A DNA stretch of 9,479 nt, from the NCBI GenBank assembly GCA_017540285.1, contig JAFYBI010000334.1:1-9479 (forward strand), given 5' to 3'. A program made the translations under genes and the position numbers. This stretch comes from Clostridia bacterium. Its GTDB lineage: Bacteria > Bacillota > Clostridia > Oscillospirales > CAG-272. The notes beneath the pieces were generated by a model. The model was not told the DNA's origin. It did not search any database and saw nothing but the letters and a program-made list of their open reading frames with translations. The stretch's first letter is position 1; each line of letters opens with the position of its first letter. Shown here one piece after another: positions 1-5,957 of this stretch.

Positions 1-107
1 CAAGAGGCCGGTTCCGGAGGCCTCTTGGGTGCGCCGCAAGGCAATATTCAATGGGAGAAAGTCCCGCAGGACTTTCTCTGACCTTTTCTTCTCCTTCACA
101 AAGGAGA
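1..107. other. Series of small hairpins upstream of the eutH-like gene
   Basis: Several inverted repeats stand in a row here. Arms CAAGAGGCC (1-9) and GGCCTCTTG (19-27) pair perfectly over 9 bp. GCC-GCAA-GGC (33-42) is a small stem with a GNRA-type loop. GAGAAAGTCC (55-64) and GGACTTTCTC (69-78) pair perfectly over 10 bp around CGCA. TCTCCTT (90-96) and AAGGAGA (101-107) pair over 7 bp around CACA. From 108 to 189 I see only an 8-base palindrome, GTGCGCAC (150-157), and a weak CTGC/GCAG stem (121-132). No convincing promoter or coding frame is visible. The stretch could be the 3' end of an upstream transcript, a structured 5' leader of the permease operon, or both. It matches no riboswitch consensus that I recognise. 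Confidence 0.5.
55..90 (+). terminator. Possible intrinsic terminator or attenuator
   Basis: A perfect 10-bp stem (55-64 with 69-78, four-base loop CGCA) is followed by a pyrimidine-rich tail containing TTTTCTT at 84-90. The T run starts five bases after the stem and is broken by C, so it is weaker than the terminator at 3952-3986. It may end an upstream + strand gene or attenuate the permease operon. The sequence cannot separate the two. Confidence 0.35.
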
Positions 108-202
108 CCGCTGCATATCCCTGCACGCGCAGCCGCGCAGAATCAAGAAGTGCGCACCTGCACAAATCGTATTTTCTATCTTTGAAAGCAAAGGATCACA
201 TC

Positions 203-1282
203 ATGGACGCGGGTAAGTGGATCTCCCTCTTCATGCTCCTCTTCGCCCTGATCGGCGCGGCGGATCGTGCCGTCGGCTGCCGGTTCGGACCCGGCAAGGC
301 TTTCGAGCGCGGCTTCGAGGCCGCAGGCACGCTCATTCTCGCGATGATCGGTCCCTTCGCGATCGCGCCCCTCATCGCGAAGCTCCTCTCCCCCGTCGTC
401 ACGCCGGCCTGCCGAAAGATCGGGCTCGACCCGTCCCTGCTCGCGGGGCTCCTGCTCGCCGATGACTCGGGCGGATGGCCGCTTGCGCTCGCACTGGCGG
501 AGGATCCCGCCGTCGGGCGTCTCAACGGCTCGGTCGTCGGGAGCACCATGGGATGCGCCATCATGTTCGCGTTTCCCGTCGGGTTCGCCCTGACACCGAA
601 GGAACGCAAGCCGCTCCTCGCAAAGGGCCTGGCGATCGGACTGTGCGCGGTCCCCGTGGCCTGCTTTGTCGGGGGGCTCTGCCTCGGCGTCGGGATCGGG
701 ACGCTGATCTGGAACCTCGTGCCGCTGCTGATCGTCTCCGCGCTCTTCGTCGCCGGACTGCTCTTTGCCGAGCGGCTCACCGTCAAGATCGTCACCGTCT
801 TCGGCTACGTGCTCACGGCGATCCTGACCGCCGCGCTCGCCGCTGCCATGGTCATCAAGGTGATGGATCGGGAAGTCCCGGACTTCGGCACCTTCGACGA
901 GGGCATGCTCATCATCGGCAACATCGTGATCTTCCTCGCCGGTGCGTTCACGATCCTCTTTTTCCTCGAAAAGCTCGGCATGCCCCTCTTCGAGAGGATC
1001 GGCAGGCGAGGGGGGATGGACGGGGCCTCGATCCTCGGACTCATCACGACGTCCGTCAATGCGATCCCCATGTTCGGGATGACGAAGGACATGAACGACC
1101 GGGGGCTCGTCGTGAACGCGGCGTTCCTCGTCCCGGCGTCCTTCATGATCGGCGACCATCTCGCCTTCCAGCTCTCGGTCGATCCCTCCACCGGCGTGCC
1201 GCTCATCGTCGGCAAGCTCGCGGGCGGGATCGCGGCGATCCTCCTTGCGCTGTTCCTGACGCGGGAGAAGCGCGCGGGCTGA
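203..1282 (+). CDS. eutH: EutH-family (ethanolamine permease-like) membrane protein
   Basis: A 359-residue, very hydrophobic protein with about ten membrane segments. It matches the EutH family, whose known members carry ethanolamine across the inner membrane. Family-like blocks are DPSLLAGLLLADDSGGW (residues 76-92; E. coli EutH has NPSMFAGTLLACDMGG), NAIPMFGMTKDMNDRG (286-301) and GDHLAF (317-322). It is shorter than E. coli EutH (about 408) because loops are trimmed. The ATG at 203 is chosen because AAAGGA (190-195) lies seven bases ahead and the protein then begins with a membrane helix. The same frame stays open upstream to a GTG at 29, but that extension is basic, unlike the family and lies over the hairpins. 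It is the first gene of an operon with a glycyl-radical enzyme 44 bases on. No ethanolamine ammonia-lyase or microcompartment gene is nearby, so the cargo may be ethanolamine, another small amino alcohol or something else. The family call is firm; the substrate is inferred. Confidence 0.85.
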   Translation: MDAGKWISLFMLLFALIGAADRAVGCRFGPGKAFERGFEAAGTLILAMIGPFAIAPLIAKLLSPVVTPACRKIGLDPSLLAGLLLADDSGGWPLALALAEDPAVGRLNGSVVGSTMGCAIMFAFPVGFALTPKERKPLLAKGLAIGLCAVPVACFVGGLCLGVGIGTLIWNLVPLLIVSALFVAGLLFAERLTVKIVTVFGYVLTAILTAALAAAMVIKVMDREVPDFGTFDEGMLIIGNIVIFLAGAFTILFFLEKLGMPLFERIGRRGGMDGASILGLITTSVNAIPMFGMTKDMNDRGLVVNAAFLVPASFMIGDHLAFQLSVDPSTGVPLIVGKLAGGIAAILLALFLTREKRAG

Positions 1283-1326
1283 TCGGGCTGTCACGTAAAC
1301 AGGAATCACCATCACCGGAGGCTGAT

Positions 1327-3444
1327 ATGACCACCATCCCCTGCGGCACGGGACGGGAACGCCCCGTTCGCCTGTCGGAAGAAACCAGACGCTTCGCCCT
1401 CGAGAGCATGAAGGGGAAGTACGGCGACGAAGCGCGCGCCACCCCCGCCGTTTCTCTCGACGGGATCGCGGATTTCGACGCGCTCCCGCCGGACGAACGG
1501 TACGCCCGCGCAATCGAGACGATCGCCGCCGAATGCCCGCTCCGGTTCGTGAGCGGCGAACGCATCGTCGGATCGGCGACGCTCGGGGCGGCCATCGATC
1601 ACGTCGTACCTGCCTTCCGCGGGGGGCACGCGGTCCTCTCCTCCGTCAGCCATGTGACCCTCGGCTTCGGACGGATCCTCACCCTCGGGCTCGACGGGAT
1701 CGAGGCGGAGCTGGACCGGTACGCCGATTTGCCGTATACGGCTTATCTGAAGCGCGCCGCGACGGCCTTCCGGCTCTGGCATGCCCGCGTCCTCGCCGGA
1801 TCCAAAGAAAAGAACCCCGTCTGCTACGAAATCCTCTCGCGCGTGCCATTGAAGCCTGCCGAGACGTTTTACGAGGCGGTCCAGAGCCTGTGGTTCACCT
1901 TCGCGTTCACCCGGCTCTGCGGGAACTGGCCGGGGATCGGGCGGATCGACGAAATGCTCGGGCCGTACCTCGAGGCCGATCTCGCCGCCGGACGCCTCAC
2001 GATCGACGAGGCCCGGGAGATCTTCGCGCACTTCTTCATCAAGGGCTGCGAGTGGATCGTGACGAACACGCCGCCCGGCACCGGTGACGCCCAGCACTAT
2101 CAGAACATCGTCCTCTCCGGAATCGGCGCCGACGGACGCGACGTCACGAATGAGGTGACGTACCTCGTCCTCGACATCATCGAAGAGCTCGGCATTTCGG
2201 ATTTTCCCGTCACCGTCCGGCTGAACCGCCGCTCCGACGAGAGGCTGCTCCGGCGCGTCGCCGAGGTCGTGCGGTACGGCGGCGGGGTGGTCGCCGTGTA
2301 CAACGAGGATCTGATCCTCGAGTCGCTCGCCCGCGTGGGATATCCGGCCGAGACCGCCCGTCGCTTCGCCAACGACGGCTGCTGGGAAGTACAGATTCCC
2401 GGCGAGACGTATTTCATCTACGGCCCCTTCGACGGGTATTCGCTCCTCATGCGCGACGTGATCGGTCTGCCGGATCATGTGAGGGACTTTTCGAGCTTCG
2501 AGGAGCTTTGGGAGGCTTACGCCGCGCGGCTGCGCTCGTACGCCGACGAGGTCTTCCGGGCGGTGTGGTCCGGACGCGGCTTCTATGACGACGCGGGCGA
2601 ATGGCACTGGGTGAACAGCGGACCGCCGTGCGCCGTGATCTCGCTCTTCACCGAGGACTGCGCGAAAAACGGACGGTCGTATTACGAGGGCGGGCCGCGA
2701 TACACGGTCTTCTCCCCGCACATCGGCGGCGCGCCGGACGCGGGGAACAGCCTGCACGCGATCGACGTCCTCTGCTTCCGCGAAAAACGCGTCAGCTTCC
2801 GCGAACTGACCGAACTCCTCGTCAGGGACTGGGAAGGCGCGGAGGATCTGAGGCAGTACGCAAAGGAGCGGATCGTCTACTACGGCAACGACGACGAGGA
2901 GGCAGACGGGTACGTCACCCGCATCCTCGACACCTTTGCCGACGCGGTCCTCGCCCACGCGCACGAAACGCCCGTCCTCTTCATCCCGGGCGTCTCCACG
3001 TTCGGAAGGCAGATCGAATGGGCCCCCGGAAGAATCCCGTCTCCGATGGGAACGCGGCGGTGCGCCATTCTCTCCGGCAATGCCAGTCCCACCCCCGGCA
3101 CGGATGCGGAGGGAACGACAGGCGTCCTCAAATCCTACTGCAAGGCCGATCTCAAAAAGCAGGTCTCGGGAGCCGCGCTCGACATCCGGCTCCACCCGTC
3201 GGCGGTCTCCGGGGAGAACGGGATCGCGGCGCTCTCTGCCATGTTCCGCACCTTCGTCGCGCTGGGCGGCTTCTTCATGCAGACCGACGTGATCGACGCG
3301 GCGGTCCTCGAAGCCGCGCGGGAGCACCCCGAGGAATACAAGACTCTCTCGGTCCGCGTTTCGGGCTGGAACGCGCGCTTCGTCACGCTGAACCGCGAAT
3401 GGCAGGATATGATCATCGAGCGCACGAGCGGCGGAACGCTCTGA
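1327..3444 (+). CDS. Glycyl-radical enzyme of unknown substrate (PFL-like superfamily)
   Basis: A 705-residue glycyl-radical enzyme: a PFL-type barrel (about residues 15-560) and a C-terminal glycyl-radical domain (about 585-690). The radical loop is RVSGWNARF with the predicted radical Gly680, 25 residues from the end. The thiyl cysteine is predicted to be Cys352 in NDGCWEV, with Glu354 two residues on. This Cys-x-Glu pattern is typical of dehydratase, lyase and decarboxylase members; pyruvate formate-lyase has two adjacent cysteines. Other family-like blocks are GRIDEMLGPYL (205-215) and GNDDEEAD (520-527). Oddities are Trp681 where most relatives have Tyr, a GGFFMQTDVI block (647-656) where the usual form is close to GGxHxQFNV, and a size well below the common 760-850. 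The ATG at 1327 follows GGAGG (1317-1321) by five bases. The gene sits between an EutH-like permease and a flavodoxin. The enzyme must be activated by a radical-SAM protein, which is not in the window. Superfamily membership is firm; the reaction is unknown. Confidence 0.92.
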   Translation: MTTIPCGTGRERPVRLSEETRRFALESMKGKYGDEARATPAVSLDGIADFDALPPDERYARAIETIAAECPLRFVSGERIVGSATLGAAIDHVVPAFRGGHAVLSSVSHVTLGFGRILTLGLDGIEAELDRYADLPYTAYLKRAATAFRLWHARVLAGSKEKNPVCYEILSRVPLKPAETFYEAVQSLWFTFAFTRLCGNWPGIGRIDEMLGPYLEADLAAGRLTIDEAREIFAHFFIKGCEWIVTNTPPGTGDAQHYQNIVLSGIGADGRDVTNEVTYLVLDIIEELGISDFPVTVRLNRRSDERLLRRVAEVVRYGGGVVAVYNEDLILESLARVGYPAETARRFANDGCWEVQIPGETYFIYGPFDGYSLLMRDVIGLPDHVRDFSSFEELWEAYAARLRSYADEVFRAVWSGRGFYDDAGEWHWVNSGPPCAVISLFTEDCAKNGRSYYEGGPRYTVFSPHIGGAPDAGNSLHAIDVLCFREKRVSFRELTELLVRDWEGAEDLRQYAKERIVYYGNDDEEADGYVTRILDTFADAVLAHAHETPVLFIPGVSTFGRQIEWAPGRIPSPMGTRRCAILSGNASPTPGTDAEGTTGVLKSYCKADLKKQVSGAALDIRLHPSAVSGENGIAALSAMFRTFVALGGFFMQTDVIDAAVLEAAREHPEEYKTLSVRVSGWNARFVTLNREWQDMIIERTSGGTL

Positions 3445-3463
3445 GAACACAGGAGGATCCTCA

Positions 3464-3949
3464 ATGAAAACAGCAGTCGTTTACTATTCCCAGTCGGGAA
3501 ACACGGAATATGCGGCACGGAAGATCGCCGCGATCCTCGGCGCGGACCTCATCCCGATCAAACCGGTGAAGGCGTTCCCGGACAAGGGGTTCCGCAAATT
3601 CTTCCGGGGCGGCAAGAGCGCGGTGATGGGGGATCGGCCCGCCCTCGAGCCCGTCGGCTTTTCCCCGGAGGACTATGACGCGGTCATCCTCGGCACGCCG
3701 GTCTGGGCGGGGACCTTCACGCCGCCGATCCGCACGTTTGCCGATCTCTACCGGGACGCGCTCGGCGCAAAACCACTTGCGTTCTTCGCCTGCATGAGCG
3801 GCGCGGGCGCGGAGAAGGCGGCGGAGCGGCTTGCAAAGTTCCTCGGGATCGACGCCTTTCGCGCGACGCTTGCCCTCGTCGACCCGAAGGACAAGCCCGA
3901 CCCCGAAAACGACGGGAAGATCGCAGCCTTCTGCGAAAAGCTGAAATAA
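3464..3949 (+). CDS. Flavodoxin family protein
   Basis: A 161-residue flavodoxin fold protein, the usual short-flavodoxin size, and cytoplasmic since no signal peptide is seen. It opens with a beta strand (KTAVVYYS) followed by the FMN phosphate loop SQSGNT (residues 9-14). The second flavin loop is GTPVWAG (77-83), with Trp81 likely stacking on the isoalloxazine, and a third loop is CMSGAG (110-115). ATG 3464 follows AGGAGG (3451-3456) by seven bases, and the gene starts 19 bases after the glycyl-radical enzyme, so they should be co-transcribed. In E. coli, flavodoxin supplies the electron that lets the radical-SAM activase cleave SAM and install the glycyl radical. The same role here is inferred from position. 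It could instead be a flavodoxin-like NAD(P)H-linked reductase; no fused reductase or Fe-S domain is present. Confidence 0.88.
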   Translation: MKTAVVYYSQSGNTEYAARKIAAILGADLIPIKPVKAFPDKGFRKFFRGGKSAVMGDRPALEPVGFSPEDYDAVILGTPVWAGTFTPPIRTFADLYRDALGAKPLAFFACMSGAGAEKAAERLAKFLGIDAFRATLALVDPKDKPDPENDGKIAAFCEKLK

Positions 3950-3951
3950 CA

Positions 3952-3986
3952 AAAAACTCCTCCGGCGGAAAACCGGGGGAGTTTTT
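3952..3986. terminator. Strong bidirectional intrinsic terminator between convergent operons
   Basis: AAAAACTCCTCCGG (3952-3965) pairs with CCGGGGGAGTTTTT (3973-3986) over 14 bp with one G-T pair, around the loop CGGAAAA. The T run serves + strand transcripts ending at the flavodoxin, whose stop is three bases before. The A run becomes a T run on the - strand and can serve the oxidoreductase gene, whose stop at 3998 is 12 bases away. Confidence 0.93.
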
Positions 3987-3997
3987 GTCTGTCAGCG

Positions 3998-5089
3998 TCA
4001 GATTTCGGGGATCTCGATTTTCACCTCGCATTTTTCGCGGGCGGAGGTCAGCATCGCGTCGAGGATCGCCTGGTTGTAGATGATCTGCGACGTCGGGATC
4101 GGCGCCGTGCCGCCCTTTTCCACCTGATCGACGAAATCGCGGACCTTCATGAAGAAGATGTCCCCGCGCGTCGCCTCGAGGGAGAGGGGCGTGGTGACCG
4201 GCTCGCCGCACTCGTCGTGCATCAGGTAGAGCCCGGCGATATCGCCGCCGATGATCGAACCCCAGAGCGGATTCGGCGTCGGCGCGGTGGCCTTGAGACC
4301 GGCATCCGTACCGAGGATGATGAAGTCGGAGCAGATGTCCATGTGCATCGCCCACGCCATCCGGTAGTCGAGGATGATGTCGCCCTCGAGACGGATGAAC
4401 GCGGCGGAGAAGTCGTCCACCGAGAAGCGGTCGGCTTCGGGGTAGTACTTCGGGTTCGTGCCGAAGAAGTCGGAGGTGTACGCGGAGACGGAGAGCGGCT
4501 TCGGATAGCCGATGGAGTTGAGCGAGAGGTCGAGGGAGTAGCAGCCGAGGTCGCCGATCGCGCCGAAGACCGCCTTGTCCTTTTCGATGAACGTGCTGCC
4601 GGGGATGCCGCGCCGCCGCGAACCGCCGATCTGAACGTAGTAGATCTTCCCGAGCTTGCCCGATTCGACGATGCGCTTGATCTTCTTGCAGTTGTTGTTA
4701 TAGCGCGGCTGGAAGCCGATCGTGAGGATCTTGCCGCTCTTCTTTTCGGCGCGCATGATGTCGAGCCCTTCCGCGAGCGTCACGCACATCGGCTTTTCGA
4801 GCAGGACGTGCTTGCCGGATTCAAGCGCGGCGATGGCGCAGACGGCGTGCTGCCCGTTGTACGTACAGACGGAAACCGCGTCGATGTCGTCCCGTTTGCA
4901 GAGCGCCTCGTGGGTCTCGTAGGCCGCGGCGCCGGTCCAGCCGAATTCGTCGAGGAAGCGGCGCGCCTTGCCGGGGATGATGTCCGCGCCGGCCACCACC
5001 TCGACGTCGGGCATCTGACGGTATGCGTTCGCGTGGGCGTGCGCGATGCCGCCGGTGCCGATGATCCCGATTCTCAGTTTGTCTGCCAT
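3998..5089 (-). CDS. Gfo/Idh/MocA family NAD(P)-dependent oxidoreductase
   Basis: A 363-residue protein of the usual family size. The N-terminal Rossmann domain begins RIGIIGTGGIAHAHA (residues 6-20), a dinucleotide loop of the GxGGIA type. The conserved EKP (98-100) is present, and the second domain carries DLGCYSLD (180-187). In many relatives this last motif is DxGxHxxD with a catalytic His; here the position is Tyr184, as in glucose-fructose oxidoreductase-type members. Members oxidise or reduce sugars, inositols and related polyols with NAD(P); the substrate here cannot be named. The ATG at 5089 is chosen because GGAGG (5099-5095) lies five bases upstream and the Rossmann strand follows at once. 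An upstream in-frame start at 5170 would lie within the promoter spacer. The gene has its own promoter and a palindromic candidate operator, and no functional link to the flanking genes is evident. Confidence 0.9.
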   Translation of the reverse strand: MADKLRIGIIGTGGIAHAHANAYRQMPDVEVVAGADIIPGKARRFLDEFGWTGAAAYETHEALCKRDDIDAVSVCTYNGQHAVCAIAALESGKHVLLEKPMCVTLAEGLDIMRAEKKSGKILTIGFQPRYNNNCKKIKRIVESGKLGKIYYVQIGGSRRRGIPGSTFIEKDKAVFGAIGDLGCYSLDLSLNSIGYPKPLSVSAYTSDFFGTNPKYYPEADRFSVDDFSAAFIRLEGDIILDYRMAWAMHMDICSDFIILGTDAGLKATAPTPNPLWGSIIGGDIAGLYLMHDECGEPVTTPLSLEATRGDIFFMKVRDFVDQVEKGGTAPIPTSQIIYNQAILDAMLTSAREKCEVKIEIPEI

Positions 5090-5108
5090 GTCAACCTCCG
5101 TATCTGTC

Positions 5109-5134
5109 CCGGAGACGGTCCGACGTCTTTCCGG
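5109..5134 (-). other. Imperfect hairpin in the oxidoreductase 5' leader
   Basis: CCGGA (5109-5113) pairs with TCCGG (5130-5134) and GACG (5114-5117) with CGTC (5124-5127), leaving a two-base bulge and a six-base loop. It lies between the candidate operator and the ribosome binding site, so it would be in the leader RNA. It has no T tract, so it is not a terminator on its own. Confidence 0.3.
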
Positions 5135-5137
5135 GAA

Positions 5138-5150
5138 AATGTGGCACATT
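5138..5150. promoter_or_regulatory. Candidate operator: perfect 13-base palindrome
   Basis: AATGTGGCACATT is a perfect inverted repeat of six bases around one central base. On the - strand it starts 10 bases after the -10 hexamer, near or just past the expected transcription start, where a bound repressor would block initiation. The regulator is not identifiable and no regulator gene is in the window. Confidence 0.5.
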
Positions 5151-5160
5151 GTCCGGATCC

Positions 5161-5189
5161 ATTCTATCATCCGGCGGGGCGTTTGTCAA
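5161..5189 (-). promoter_or_regulatory. Housekeeping-type promoter for the oxidoreductase gene
   Basis: Read on the - strand, TTGACA (5189-5184) and TAGAAT (5166-5161) are separated by exactly 17 bases. The -35 is the consensus and the -10 differs from TATAAT at one base. The expected start is near 5154, giving a leader of about 65 bases before the ATG at 5089. Confidence 0.85.
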
Positions 5190-5195
5190 TCCCTT

Positions 5196-5217
5196 CGGCG
5201 AAACTCCGGCGAAATCC
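5196..5217. repeat. Imperfect 11-base tandem repeat upstream of the -35
   Basis: CGGCGAAACTC (5196-5206) is followed directly by CGGCGAAATCC (5207-5217), with 9 of 11 positions identical. It sits between the stop of the upstream deacylase gene and the -35 box. The 11-base period places both copies on the same helix face, as in direct-repeat activator sites. It may equally be chance in GC-rich DNA. Confidence 0.35.
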
Positions 5218-5218
5218 G

Positions 5219-5764
5219 TCAGTCCGCGCCGTCGAGACGGACCGTCAGATACCGGTGCCCCGTCGACGGGACGAAACGCCCGAAGACGTCCGCCGTCCTC
5301 AGCTTCAGACTCGACGTGCTGACGCAGGGATGGCAGCCGAGCGTCTCCCCGGCGAGGACGTCCTCGTCGACGAGGAGCGACACGCGGCCCTCCGGGTCGT
5401 TCAGAAGGCCCATCACGCTCACCGCGCCCGGCAGGGTGTCGAGCAGACGGAGAAGATCGCCGGGCTCCCCGAAGGACAGCCGTCCCGCGCCGATCTGCGG
5501 CGTGAGCTCCTTTGTCTTGAAAACCTTGTCCCCCGGCATCATCAGGAGGAAGAACTTCGTCTTCTGCCGGTTGCAGAGGAAGAGATTCTTGCAGATGAGC
5601 GTCCCGAGGGCGTCGTCGATCGCGCGGCAGACCTCCATCGTGTCCGCCGGCGCGTGGTCGATCCGTTCATAGGGGATCCCGAGGGCGTCGAGCGCGTCGT
5701 AAACCCGCATCTCCCGGGGGAGCCGCCCGTCTGCCGATCCCGGTCTTCCGTGGTACAGTATCAT
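5219..5764 (-). CDS. YbaK/ProXp-ala-type Ala-tRNA(Pro) deacylase (PrdX-like)
   Basis: A 181-residue free-standing editing domain of the INS/YbaK superfamily. ProXp-ala proteins hydrolyse Ala mischarged onto tRNA(Pro). Family features are CKNLFLCNRQKTKFFLLMMP (residues 58-77), containing the conserved substrate-binding Lys (Lys59), MGLLND (118-123), and GCHP (143-146) in the C-terminal strand region. The GxxxP active-site loop is altered: it reads Gly113-Ala-Val-Ser-Val117, so the usual proline is valine. The codon is GTG, two changes from a proline codon. ATG 5764 is preceded by GGAGG (5776-5772) at seven bases. A second ATG 18 codons in (5710) would give a start closer to the family norm but lacks a comparable site in view. 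It follows the Cys-rich peptide gene by 13 bases and is probably the last gene of the dipeptidase-feo operon. The family is confident; editing activity and specificity need care because of the changed loop. Confidence 0.87.
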   Translation of the reverse strand: MILYHGRPGSADGRLPREMRVYDALDALGIPYERIDHAPADTMEVCRAIDDALGTLICKNLFLCNRQKTKFFLLMMPGDKVFKTKELTPQIGAGRLSFGEPGDLLRLLDTLPGAVSVMGLLNDPEGRVSLLVDEDVLAGETLGCHPCVSTSSLKLRTADVFGRFVPSTGHRYLTVRLDGAD

Positions 5765-5777
5765 GAGTCAGCCTCCG

Positions 5778-5945
5778 TCAGGGGCGTTTTTTCTTTTGTT
5801 CTTTTTCGCCGTCGGTTTTGCAGAGCCCGCACGCGCCGCAGCTGCCGCAGCAGGAGCCCTTTCTGCGCCGCCGGACGGCGAGGAGGACCGCTCCCGCGAT
5901 CAGCGCGGCGACGATCAGGATGACGACGAGGTCCGCTGGAGTCAT
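5778..5945 (-). CDS. FeoB-associated Cys-rich membrane protein
   Basis: A 55-residue peptide. One N-terminal membrane helix (about residues 5-24, DLVVILIVAALIAGAVLLAV) is followed by RRRRK, a cysteine cluster CCGSCGACGLC (32-42, five Cys), and a charged Lys-rich tail. The arginines after the helix predict that the Cys-rich tail faces the cytoplasm. This matches the FeoB-associated Cys-rich family found next to feoB in Bacillota and related bacteria, thought to help FeoB handle or sense iron, with the exact role unsettled. ATG 5945 has GAGGAGG (5959-5953) seven bases ahead, overlapping the feoB stop codon, which indicates coupled translation. The gap after feoB is 12 bases. Confidence 0.88.
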   Translation of the reverse strand: MTPADLVVILIVAALIAGAVLLAVRRRRKGSCCGSCGACGLCKTDGEKEQKKKRP

Positions 5946-5957
5946 ACCGTATCCTCC

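Noticed and set aside
1..107. ANTAR antitermination hairpins, T-box or cobalamin riboswitch in the leader
   Set aside because: The loops are 4 or 9 bases with no A1/G4 hexaloop. No full T-box motif (TGGNACCGCG) is present; GGGTGCGCCGC at 27-37 only resembles it. No complete cobalamin core was found.
95..182. Possible -35/-10 pairs ahead of eutH (TTCACA at 95, TATTTT at 170, TATCTT at 177)
   Set aside because: Spacings and hexamers are poor, and the latest lies almost on the ribosome binding site. Not strong enough to annotate.
29..202. 58-codon N-terminal extension of the EutH-like protein from a GTG at 29
   Set aside because: It runs through the hairpin leader, is unlike EutH N-termini, and ATG 203 has its own ribosome binding site.
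475..1326. In-frame upstream extension of the glycyl-radical enzyme by 284 codons
   Set aside because: It overlaps the EutH-like gene in another frame, is Arg-rich nonsense, and the ATG at 1327 has a well-placed GGAGG.
1312..3450. 712-codon - strand open frame opposite the glycyl-radical enzyme
   Set aside because: The sense strand has clear active-site motifs; the antisense product is Arg, Asp and Glu-rich with no recognisable domain.
4217..5923. 568-codon + strand open frame
   Set aside because: It is antisense to the oxidoreductase and deacylase genes and crosses a clear promoter region; no protein-like features.
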